This document shows positions 7,801 to 14,555 of a DNA stretch of 14,555 nt, in pieces. The stretch is from positions 1-14,555 of the forward strand of contig WFOZ01000922.1 in NCBI GenBank assembly GCA_015487825.1, read 5' to 3'. Both the position numbers and the translations under genes were made by a program. The stretch comes from Planctomycetaceae bacterium. Its GTDB lineage: Bacteria > Planctomycetota > Planctomycetia > Planctomycetales > Planctomycetaceae. The first letter of the stretch is position 1, and the number at the start of each line of letters is the position of its first letter. The notes under the pieces were generated by a model. The model saw nothing but the letters and a program-made list of their open reading frames with translations, was not told where the DNA came from and did not search any database.

Positions 7801-9033
7801 GTGTTCTCCTATAAATGTACGCCAGCAGCAACAATTGAAGATGAAAGAAAATTTGTGCAGAGATTGCGTGGGATAATTGTGGGAATGCTGCTACTGGGAG
7901 GTGTCATCCTTTCGGCAGAGTATTACCTGCGCACTCATAAAGAATTCTCTGCAAAACTCCTCAAAAAAGGAGACCGGTTTGCAGGATGGGAACCTTCGGA
8001 AACACTCTACCTGCGACCCCCCGTTTCCGGTATTTCAAAACAGTATTCCGATTCCGGCAAGCTGATCGAGATTCGATACGACGAAATGGGATTTCGAATT
8101 GCCCGAAAAGTTCCAACGCAGAAAAATCATATTCTGTTTTTGGGCGACGAAACAACGCTGGCAACCAACCTGCATGCAGAGCAGACATTTATTTCAATCT
8201 GGCAACAGAAACAGGACCAGCACCTGAAACAGTTTTCGCTCCGCTCGGGAAGGTTCATCAATGCCGCCCAGCCTGATGGCTGCCCGTTACTGTGGTTGCT
8301 TCAGGATTCCAGTAGAATGAGTCGAACACCTGTCCAATTTGTAATCTGCGTCATCACTCCACAAACTTTTACCAATGATTTCCATGTTCGCAGAACAGTC
8401 ACATTTAACAATCAGGGATTCCCCACCAACGGGAATCACCCTTACGCCCAACCTGTAGAATCGAAACAACCGACACAATTTGATAGATTGCTTCAATCTC
8501 AACTGGTGAAACTGAGCTTGCCTGTTTTGCGTAAACTATTTTTAGGAAGTGACTCAACGGCGAACAAATTGGCCTCACAGAGTAATCTCGGGACTGAGTT
8601 GATCAACTCAGCTGAGAGGGAAGTTCTCGCCAACCTGGCATTAAAACCATTGATCGAATTAAAAAAAATTGTCCAATCCCGTGGCAGTGATTTAATAATC
8701 GTATACCTCCCGAATATTACGGAATTAATTAAACAACAGCAGCAAAAACGTACTACTAAAGAGCCACCTGTCATCCTGGCAACAGAAACCAGGCAAGCGA
8801 TACTGAGTGACGAAACATGGACATACCGCAATACCGTTCAAAATTTTGCAATTAAACAGCAAATCCGTATTTGTGATGCATCTAATGAATTACTAAAGGA
8901 ACAGGAACCAGCTGAACTCTTTTCTGGTGATGGAAACCGCCTTTCAATCAAAGGGCATCAGAAAATTGCAGAGATCCTGATGGATTACTTCTCTGCCAGA
9001 ACAGCAGACTCCCAATCGAACACAAAAAAGTAG
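7801..9033 (+). CDS. Membrane-anchored SGNH-hydrolase-fold protein, probably catalytically inactive
   Basis: This 410-residue protein begins with a short basic segment and one membrane helix (about residues 24-42, [19 protein letters not shown]), so the rest should face the periplasm. The remainder follows the SGNH/GDSL order: block [10 protein letters not shown] (111-119), a block II-like [10 protein letters not shown], a block III-like ITPQTFTND, and block [11 protein letters not shown] (377-386). In active relatives block I reads GDS and block V carries D-x-x-H. Here the serine position is Glu117 and the histidine position Arg380, so the usual hydrolase chemistry looks lost. The start is uncertain: GTG 7801 has no good Shine-Dalgarno, the frame is open only back to 7765, and the first ATG (7885) would remove part of the membrane helix. 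Its stop overlaps the ribosome binding site of the dehydrogenase gene, implying coupled translation. Role unknown. Confidence 0.75.
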   Translation: MFSYKCTPAATIEDERKFVQRLRGIIVGMLLLGGVILSAEYYLRTHKEFSAKLLKKGDRFAGWEPSETLYLRPPVSGISKQYSDSGKLIEIRYDEMGFRIARKVPTQKNHILFLGDETTLATNLHAEQTFISIWQQKQDQHLKQFSLRSGRFINAAQPDGCPLLWLLQDSSRMSRTPVQFVICVITPQTFTNDFHVRRTVTFNNQGFPTNGNHPYAQPVESKQPTQFDRLLQSQLVKLSLPVLRKLFLGSDSTANKLASQSNLGTELINSAEREVLANLALKPLIELKKIVQSRGSDLIIVYLPNITELIKQQQQKRTTKEPPVILATETRQAILSDETWTYRNTVQNFAIKQQIRICDASNELLKEQEPAELFSGDGNRLSIKGHQKIAEILMDYFSARTADSQSNTKK

Positions 9034-9036
9034 GAG
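9032..9036 (+). promoter_or_regulatory. Shine-Dalgarno of the dehydrogenase gene, overlapping upstream stop
   Basis: The aggag at 9032-9036 begins inside the TAG stop codon (9031-9033) of the SGNH-fold gene and sits 5 bases before ATG 9042. It is among the strongest ribosome binding sites in the window. Its position suggests that ribosomes finishing the upstream gene help start the dehydrogenase. Confidence 0.8.
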
Positions 9037-9041
9037 CAGTT

Positions 9042-10271
9042 ATGGGCGCACGAGAATCGACTGATCGATATTTCCACGAAGCAGCCAGCCTGATGGGACT
9101 GACTGCCAACATGCAGAAACTCCTGCTCACTCCTGAGCGACAGGTGAAGGTGCAGGTCGCCCTTGAAATGGACAATGGTGAAGTATCAACATTCATCGGA
9201 TTTCGCATTCAGCACAACAATGCCCGCGGACCACTCAAAGGAGGGCTGCGTTACCATCCCGAAGTTGATGAAGATGAAGTTCTTTCCCTGGCAACATTAA
9301 TGACCTGGAAAACAGCCCTTGTCAACATCCCATACGGTGGCGCCAAGGGAGGGATCCAGATTAATGCAAACGATTTAAGCCCGGCAGAACTGGAGCGGGT
9401 CACCCGAAAATTCACTGATGAAATTCATGATGTCATCGGTCCGGATAAGGATATACCTGCTCCCGATATGGGGACCAATGCTCAGGTAATGGCCTGGATT
9501 ATGAACCAGTACGGCAAATACCACGGATTCACACCGGCTTGTGTTACCGGGAAACCGGTAGAGCTTCACGGTGCAGACGGACGGGAAGAAGCGACTGGCC
9601 GCGGCGTTGGGTTACTCACGGTGGCAATGCTGGAAAAAATGAAAGAGAAAATTATCGGAGCAGAGATTGTCATCCAAGGCTTCGGAAACGTAGGCAGCTT
9701 TGCCGCCCAATATCTTCACAATCAGGGAGCAACAATAATTGCTGTTTCTGACGCATTTGGCGGAATCAAGAATGAAAAAGGGATCAACATCCCTGCCCTG
9801 GCTGAATATGTCGCAGAAAACGGAACCGTTAAAGACTACCCGGAATCTGAGCCGGTTTCAAACGAAGATTTACTCGTTACTCCTTGCACAGTCCTCATTC
9901 CAGCTGCTATTGGTGGCGTACTGACTAAAGATAACGCGAGCCATATTCAGGCAAAATATATCGTTGAAGCAGCTAATAACCCAACATATCCTGAAGCAGA
10001 CGATATTTTCGATCAACGCGGCATCACCGTTTTACCTGATGTACTGGCAAATGCTGGTGGCGTCACCGTCAGCTATTTTGAGTGGGTCCAGAACAGGCAA
10101 TATTTCAGCTGGGACATCGATAAAGTTCGTGACGAACTGGATAAAAAAATGCTCGACGCCTTTAAACGGACCTGGGAAGTCGCAACAACCAAAAAAGTGA
10201 ATCTACGACTCGCCTCCTATTTACTGGGTATCGGACGGGTAGGCAGGGCGACAGTTATGGGAGGAATCTGA
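9042..10271 (+). CDS. Glu/Leu/Phe/Val dehydrogenase (glutamate dehydrogenase type)
   Basis: This cytoplasmic enzyme should interconvert an amino acid, most likely glutamate, and its 2-oxo acid plus ammonia using NAD(P). The 409 residues match the hexameric family's usual length. Visible motifs are the substrate-binding KGGLRYHP (Lys66), Lys90 in [20 protein letters not shown], catalytic Lys102, PAPDMGTN with catalytic Asp142, and the dinucleotide-binding GFGNVG (213-218). Downstream NPTYPEAD and [14 protein letters not shown] are also typical. The GGAKGG lysine context and overall length suggest the catabolic RocG/GudB-like group rather than the longer biosynthetic GdhA, but cofactor choice cannot be read safely. 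The usual EGANGPT motif appears here as EAANNPT. It lies 8 bases after the SGNH-fold gene and is probably co-translated with it. The ATG 9042 start is well supported by aggag at 9032-9036. Confidence 0.95.
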   Translation: MGARESTDRYFHEAASLMGLTANMQKLLLTPERQVKVQVALEMDNGEVSTFIGFRIQHNNARGPLKGGLRYHPEVDEDEVLSLATLMTWKTALVNIPYGGAKGGIQINANDLSPAELERVTRKFTDEIHDVIGPDKDIPAPDMGTNAQVMAWIMNQYGKYHGFTPACVTGKPVELHGADGREEATGRGVGLLTVAMLEKMKEKIIGAEIVIQGFGNVGSFAAQYLHNQGATIIAVSDAFGGIKNEKGINIPALAEYVAENGTVKDYPESEPVSNEDLLVTPCTVLIPAAIGGVLTKDNASHIQAKYIVEAANNPTYPEADDIFDQRGITVLPDVLANAGGVTVSYFEWVQNRQYFSWDIDKVRDELDKKMLDAFKRTWEVATTKKVNLRLASYLLGIGRVGRATVMGGI

Positions 10272-10337
10272 TATTTGCAAAGATTGTCCCACAAGCAATT
10301 ATTAACATATACTGTAACTACTCAGCGTTGGCGTAGG

Positions 10338-10455
10338 GTCCGCTATTGCGGGCCATGATGGGAAGTGGAGCCTCTTATTTTTGCGGTGATTCGCAATAGC
10401 GGCCCCTGCAAACACCCTGAATTTCTGCAATAACCAAACATCGCTGAATAGTTAC
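10338..10455. repeat. Interspersed structured repeat, copy B
   Basis: 10345-10455 aligns gap-free to 1-111. Here the 5' arm is complete: gggtccgctattgcg (10337-10351) pairs with cgcaatagcggcccc (10392-10405) at 14 of 15 positions, giving a long hairpin with a loop of about 40 bases, followed by the conserved tail ending ctgaatagttac. The inner ggagg/cctcc hairpin of copy A is degraded. The element lies between the dehydrogenase gene and the cNMP-fold gene. No coding potential or target-site duplication was recognised. Confidence 0.85.
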
Positions 10456-10602
10456 CGTATTCTTTATATACAATGGGCCGTACTAACGATCCCCACTTTT
10501 CTTTCAGAGAGGTTTACAGATATAATGAAACAGTGCACTGCAACCGTAAACAATAACAACAATTGTGTAACATTAAGCCTCAACGGCAAAGCAGGAGAAG
10601 GT

Positions 10603-11148
10603 ATGATCGACACAATCCCCTTCAATGTTCCTTTGCATGATTCGCCTTTGCTCAAAGATTTGAGTGAGCAGGAACTTCGCACAATGTTTGAGCATATGGA
10701 ACATTTATGCTATGAATCTGATACGTTGATTATTGAACAAGGAACTGAAAGCAAAGGCCTCTGGCTTTTAAGCGAGGGCTGCTGTGAAGTTATCCGAAAG
10801 AATTTAGATGGCTCCAAAAGCCAGGTCCTGGCCATGCTCGGGCCGGGAACCGTCTTCGGAGAAATGTCGTTCTTTCAACAGACAAACCACTCAGCCAGCA
10901 TTAAGACGGTGACAAAAGTAACCGTCCACAAATTATCTCAGGCCGCATTTGATGACCTTAGCGGCAACAGATGCAATACAGCCACAAAACTGCTGACCAA
11001 CCTGGTTCGCGTAATGGCTGATCGTATGCAACTGATGGATAAATGGGTCTGCGAATTAACAGAAGCAGATACACAGGATCCCGTCACAAAACAGGACGAA
11101 TGGCACGAATTCCGAGCAAAACTGTACTCGGAATGGGATTTTTCCTGA
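10603..11148 (+). CDS. Stand-alone cyclic-nucleotide-binding-fold protein
   Basis: The protein is a single Crp/Fnr-type cNMP-binding domain: LLKDLSEQELRTMFEHM, then IIEQGTESKGLWLLSEGCCEVI, then MLGPGTVFGEMSFF. A helical tail follows but no helix-turn-helix, so direct DNA binding is unlikely. In cAMP/cGMP-binding members the phosphate cassette reads GE...RSA. Here it is GEMSFFQQTNHSAS, with His96 where the arginine belongs, so it may bind another ligand or none. I chose ATG 10603 (181 residues) because aggag at 10593-10597 lies 5 bases before it. The frame also extends to ATG 10525 (207 residues) with only a distant gagg, adding an Asn-rich low-complexity stretch that reads like leader sequence. 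It follows repeat copy B and appears to be a single-gene unit. It could be a partner-regulated sensor; its role is unknown. Confidence 0.8.
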   Translation: MIDTIPFNVPLHDSPLLKDLSEQELRTMFEHMEHLCYESDTLIIEQGTESKGLWLLSEGCCEVIRKNLDGSKSQVLAMLGPGTVFGEMSFFQQTNHSASIKTVTKVTVHKLSQAAFDDLSGNRCNTATKLLTNLVRVMADRMQLMDKWVCELTEADTQDPVTKQDEWHEFRAKLYSEWDFS

Positions 11149-11464
11149 ATAGACCTCTATCAATCCAAAAGCATTCTGTTGGAATGGAATTCCCCTCGAA
11201 TAACGGGCGACTGAGGGAAGATATAGACAACATGCCATGTCGAAACTCAAAACATTGCCCTAAACCAGCAACATGGCACACGAACGATTAAAATTACCTG
11301 GTTTGAATAATATCTTCAAGTTTCAAGAGGAATTCACCTTGACTTGATTGGCATATTGCGAAAAGATGCCCCTAAAGATTTTGACGCTCAGGTGCCGATC
11401 ATCATAAATGTGGTTGTTAATAAATAACAATTAATGTGAAAACAACTCATTTTTTTATCAAATT
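11149..11464. other. Intergenic region upstream of the cysteine-rich gene
   Basis: These 316 bases contain no convincing gene. An 8-base inverted repeat, tgccatgt (11233-11240) and acatggca (11271-11278), could form a weak stem. The last 60 bases before ATG 11465 are very A/T-rich, as expected for a promoter region. A ttgact at 11339-11344 lacks a good -10 partner, so I do not call a promoter. Confidence 0.45.
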
Positions 11465-11869
11465 ATGAAGCGATCTACTCAACACTATCTGTTCTCTTTC
11501 TCGCTTATCGCAGCGTTGCTGTTTGATATCAGCGGGATTTTTGCGGAGAGCTGTGCTGTTGAAAGCCATTCAACATGCGAATGCTGTTGTTGTGGCATAG
11601 AAGATGTATCGCAAGCCCGTTGCTGCTGCTCCGGTGAGTCTGAAGCGACCAATGTCTGTAACTGTTGCGTTTCGAATGATACGCCTGCTGTACCACCTGT
11701 TCGACAGAATGAAGAAATTCATTCAGACTATCAGCGAACAGTAGCTATTAAGCTGGAACTACCCAGAGAAGAAGGTAGTTTGAAATGTAATGACATGGAA
11801 GAGTCATTACTGAGTTCCCTGCTTTGCCCGACACGCCGTCGTGCGATCCTGTGCTGTTGGATCACCTAA
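11465..11869 (+). CDS. Secreted cysteine-rich protein, putative metal binding
   Basis: This 134-residue protein starts with a likely signal peptide (KRSTQHYLFSFSLIAALLF, cleavage around residue 27 after IFA). The exported part has 16 cysteines in total, twelve of them within residues 30-68, in clusters CECCCC (38-43), CCC (53-55) and CNCC (65-68). The middle is charged and the C-terminus ends in RRRAILCCWIT. The clusters suggest thiolate metal binding in the periplasm, which fits its position upstream of a CusB-type heavy-metal efflux adaptor, but the binding itself is inferred. ATG 11465 has no Shine-Dalgarno; the A/T-rich sequence before it leaves a leaderless or weakly initiated message possible. 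No named family is recognised. The only other methionine in frame is Met111, too late to give the signal peptide. Confidence 0.65.
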   Translation: MKRSTQHYLFSFSLIAALLFDISGIFAESCAVESHSTCECCCCGIEDVSQARCCCSGESEATNVCNCCVSNDTPAVPPVRQNEEIHSDYQRTVAIKLELPREEGSLKCNDMEESLLSSLLCPTRRRAILCCWIT

Positions 11870-12409
11870 CGCAAATTCTGCTCCCGTATATAAGAATGCG
11901 CAAGAAAACCAAAGCTGTTTCCTGCCTTATGTTGGTGATCGTATATTCTCCTGATTGGGATTTTATGATTACCTTGGCATGAGCATGCTTTTGATCCACT
12001 CAGCGGTCCTAAAAGTTTTCTCTCATTGATGCTTATTTACGGGTTCATATTGCATTAATTCTAGTTGGATTTCGCGCCTTAGCGTGGATCTAATCGGGCA
12101 TCACGCCCAGATGAATCCTATTCACCTGGCGTCTGATATTGGCTCATCTGTTTCACCGGACGAGCCGGTAAATCACGCTGAAACGTGAGTTCCAACTGAT
12201 GTTTTCGGTCTGGACTTAATCGATGCTGATTTGGCATCTGAGTTCCTCTTTTACCTTAAAGGACCTGCATTGATTCAAAGGGAACATGGGCATTCTGCCT
12301 TTCCTGCTTGAACGTACTGCAACAAGGGCAAACACAATGTCTGCCCTGCCATCAGTAAAGCACATTTGAATTAATGAAGTTCCTGTGTATCCAATAAGGT
12401 TGTATTGCA
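11870..12409. other. 540-base gap between cysteine-rich gene and CusB-type gene
   Basis: I find no supported gene here. One plus-strand frame stays open for 52 codons (12030-12185, containing GHHAQMNPIHLASDIGSS) but is closed by stops on both sides and has no start near its beginning. Two small hairpins are visible: gggc/gccc around 12098-12110 and accgg/ccggt at 12155-12169. The minus-strand frame 12216-12410 has no supporting signals. The region may be a long leader or the decayed remains of a gene. Confidence 0.4.
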
Positions 12410-14555
12410 ATGGACAGTAAAAAAAATATTACACAAGACAACTCCGATCCACCGGCAGAATATCACGATGCCGATCTGGAAAACTCTGAGCAATCTACCG
12501 AAATACCGGAAGATGCCCCTGAGAAACTTGATGAAACTCTTACACCGAAAAATGACTTTGAAGAGGTAAAATCCAAACCTCTGTACGTCAGCCTGGTTGT
12601 TCAGCCCTTGTTTTTTCTAATTTGCGGAGCAGTTTTGATCGCAGGTTTGGGTGCGGCACAACAGCTTGGATTCATTTCTTCCGGCGGAGGCGGGGGATCT
12701 TCGCACGCATCCAGTGGTGGTGAAGATACCCGTTACATTTGCCCGATGATGTGCACGCCACCTTCATCTGAGCCAGGACGATGTCCTGTTTGCGCTATGG
12801 AACTTGTTCCTGCGACATCAACCGGGAGTTCCGATACACAGTCGGTTCAAATTGATCCTGCTGCTCGCAGAGTCGCCAATATTCAAACTGTCTCAGTTCG
12901 TTCAATGGCAATGTCTCGCGAAATTCAGGCGATTGGTCGACTCAATTACGATGAAGGAGCCTTAAAGACAATTTCAGCCTACGTGGATGGACGAATCGAA
13001 AAACTCTATGCCGATTACACAGGTGTCGTTGTCAAGAAGGATGATCACCTGGCACTGATTTACTCGCCCCGACTGTTTTCGAGTCAGGTGGAATTACTGC
13101 TTGCCAAGGAAGCACGTGACAGGAGCAAGTCATCGACACTACTCCGCGTTGCAGCCTCAAATCAGGACTTACTGGAAAGTTCCCGACAACGTTTGATTGA
13201 ACTGGGAATGACTCAGAAACAAATTACAGAACTTGAAAACTCCAAAGAAGCAAACAGCCGTATGCATCTTTGTGCTCCAATCAGTGGTACGGTAATCGAA
13301 AAATACGCTGTCGAAGGAGAGTACGTTAAAGAAGGGCAACCAATTTATAAACTGGCTGATCTCTCAACAGTCTGGGTGATGCTGGAACTGTTTCCTGCAG
13401 ATGCAGCAGCAATCCAATATGGTCAGCGGGTTGATGCAACGATACAGTCGTTTCCTGGGAAGAAATTCACCGGACGAGTTGCATTTATCGATCCCGAAGT
13501 CGATCCTAAAACTCGAACAATTGGTATTCGTGTTGTCATTCCCAATCCGAACGGATTGTTGAAGATTGGAGATTATGCCAAAGCACAAATTACAGTGCCG
13601 ATTACCGGAAACGGAGACGGACCGCTAAAACTTTACGATGCGGAACTGGCAGATAAGTGGATCAGTCCGCGGCACCCACACATCATCGCCAATGCTCCCG
13701 GCAAATGTCCTTTATGTAATATTAATCTTGTACCTGCTTCAGATTTCGGCTTTACCAACTCACCTCAGTCCAGTGACAAAACACTGGTCGTTCCCAGACA
13801 TGCCGTTCTGATGGCAGGCAACAGCAGCGTGCTCTATGTCGAAACCGACCCGGGACGTTTTGAAATTCGCTCGATTGTTTTAGGTCCAAGTTGCGGAGAG
13901 AATATTGTTATTCTGGAAGGTGTTGAAGAAGGTGAAAAAGTAGCTATTCGAGGAAACTTCCTGATCGATTCGCAAATGCAACTGGCAGGAAATCCTTCGC
14001 TGATCGATCCAACTCGAATACTCCCTTTAGTGCCCAAGGATGAATTTTCTGCAGAAGCCCTGGAAGCAATTGCTTCACTACCGGAAGCAGAACAGAAACT
14101 GGTCAAGGACCAGCGAATTTGTCCCGTAACAAAAATGATGCTTGGCTCTATGGGAGCGCCCAAAAAAATTGATGTCAACGGAAAAGAAATTTACATCTGC
14201 TGTATGGGCTGCAAAAAACGTTTATTGGATGACCCGGAAACTTATCTGGCCATCCTGGAATCTGGTGGTAAACCATCTGCCTCAGACGTAACAGAAGACC
14301 AGGCAATTCAAGACGCCCTGGCAGATTTATCTGCTACGGACCGCAAACTGGCTCTGAAGCAGGGGATTTGCCCGGTTGCTGAAATGCCACTTGGCTCAAT
14401 GGGGGCTCCCGGTAAAGTTGACGTCAATGGAACAACCGTATTCATCTGCTGCGAAGGTTGTCGAGAAGATTTGCTTGACGATCCTGCCAGATATCTGGCT
14501 GTTTTGAAGAATCATTCAAAGTCTAAGCCAGAAGATAAAAGTGGAACTGCTCCGC
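12410..14555 (+). CDS. CusB-type heavy-metal RND efflux periplasmic adaptor, 3' end beyond window
   Basis: The frame is open from ATG 12410 to the window end, giving at least 715 residues; an in-frame TAA at 12395 fixes the start, with taagg 10 bases before it. The adaptor should link an inner-membrane RND pump to an outer-membrane channel and pass metal ions to the pump. In order: an acidic cytoplasmic tail (1-57), one membrane helix (about 58-88), a Gly/Ser linker, and an HMBD-like site with Cys111, Cys115, Cys125 and Cys128. The membrane-fusion core follows (lipoyl halves near 177-220 and 285-322, then a barrel to about 395). A second, altered HMBD at 416-443 has Cys433/Cys436, and a membrane-proximal domain follows. 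Two YHS-like repeats with period 83 end the visible part: Cys571/597/598/601 and Cys654/680/681/684. Typical CusB proteins are about 400-500 residues, so this is unusually large. The metal is probably copper or silver, by family analogy. Confidence 0.92.
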   Translation, partial: MDSKKNITQDNSDPPAEYHDADLENSEQSTEIPEDAPEKLDETLTPKNDFEEVKSKPLYVSLVVQPLFFLICGAVLIAGLGAAQQLGFISSGGGGGSSHASSGGEDTRYICPMMCTPPSSEPGRCPVCAMELVPATSTGSSDTQSVQIDPAARRVANIQTVSVRSMAMSREIQAIGRLNYDEGALKTISAYVDGRIEKLYADYTGVVVKKDDHLALIYSPRLFSSQVELLLAKEARDRSKSSTLLRVAASNQDLLESSRQRLIELGMTQKQITELENSKEANSRMHLCAPISGTVIEKYAVEGEYVKEGQPIYKLADLSTVWVMLELFPADAAAIQYGQRVDATIQSFPGKKFTGRVAFIDPEVDPKTRTIGIRVVIPNPNGLLKIGDYAKAQITVPITGNGDGPLKLYDAELADKWISPRHPHIIANAPGKCPLCNINLVPASDFGFTNSPQSSDKTLVVPRHAVLMAGNSSVLYVETDPGRFEIRSIVLGPSCGENIVILEGVEEGEKVAIRGNFLIDSQMQLAGNPSLIDPTRILPLVPKDEFSAEALEAIASLPEAEQKLVKDQRICPVTKMMLGSMGAPKKIDVNGKEIYICCMGCKKRLLDDPETYLAILESGGKPSASDVTEDQAIQDALADLSATDRKLALKQGICPVAEMPLGSMGAPGKVDVNGTTVFICCEGCREDLLDDPARYLAVLKNHSKSKPEDKSGTAP

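Noticed and set aside
11043..11291. An 82-codon plus-strand frame overlapping the end of the cNMP-fold gene.
   Set aside because: About 100 bases are an out-of-frame read of the supported gene, and the remainder has no coding features.
11339..11367. A ttgact box that could be a -35 element upstream of the cysteine-rich gene.
   Set aside because: At 17 bases spacing the partner is aaagat, matching only half of a -10 consensus, so the call would be guesswork.
12030..12188. A 52-codon plus-strand frame with protein-like composition.
   Set aside because: It is bounded by stop codons, its only ATG is internal with no ribosome site, and the length is within chance. It is mentioned only as a possible gene remnant.
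12216..12410. A 64-codon minus-strand frame just upstream of the efflux adaptor.
   Set aside because: No ribosome site or family features are visible, and it would overlap the leader of the adaptor gene.
13834..14178. A 114-codon minus-strand frame near the right end.
   Set aside because: It is antisense to the efflux adaptor, whose cysteine modules are unmistakable in the plus-strand frame.

Overview
The window looks like chromosomal DNA of a planctomycete, probably of the Gimesia/Planctomyces type. This is inferred from roughly balanced base composition, a secreted GH78 glycosidase with an extra C-terminal domain, small lineage-style membrane and cysteine-rich proteins, structured intergenic repeats, and weak or absent Shine-Dalgarno signals at several starts. 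No tRNA, rRNA, transposase, CRISPR array or phage gene was seen.

Layout. (1) 1-111 is one copy of an interspersed structured repeat; the second copy is at 10345-10455, about 90% identical. (2) 138-3812, plus strand: a 65-residue membrane protein, then a large secreted alpha-L-rhamnosidase (GH78). (3) 3899-7378, minus strand: scpA (chromosome condensation), then a compact UvrA-type ABC ATPase, convergent with the rhamnosidase. (4) 7379-7800: a gap between divergent genes holding two copies of a TGCGTC-NN-GACGCA palindrome that together form a hairpin. (5) 7801-10271, plus strand: a membrane-anchored SGNH-fold protein whose catalytic Ser and His positions are substituted, then a Glu/Leu/Phe/Val dehydrogenase whose Shine-Dalgarno overlaps the upstream stop codon. 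(6) The second repeat copy, then a free-standing cyclic-nucleotide-binding-fold protein (10603-11148). (7) 11465 to the window end: a secreted cysteine-rich protein, a 540-base gap, and the first 715 codons of a CusB-type heavy-metal efflux adaptor that runs off the end.

How they work together. The membrane protein and rhamnosidase may be one polysaccharide-use unit. The SGNH protein and dehydrogenase are probably translationally coupled. The cysteine-rich protein and adaptor look like the start of a copper/silver-type RND efflux locus, with the pump expected beyond the window. The adaptor is the most unusual protein here: it has two HMBD-like metal-binding modules and two tandem 83-residue YHS-like cysteine repeats. 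No wholly new defence or mobile system could be identified; the repeats, the compact UvrA, the likely inactive SGNH protein and the multi-module metal adaptor deserve a second look.
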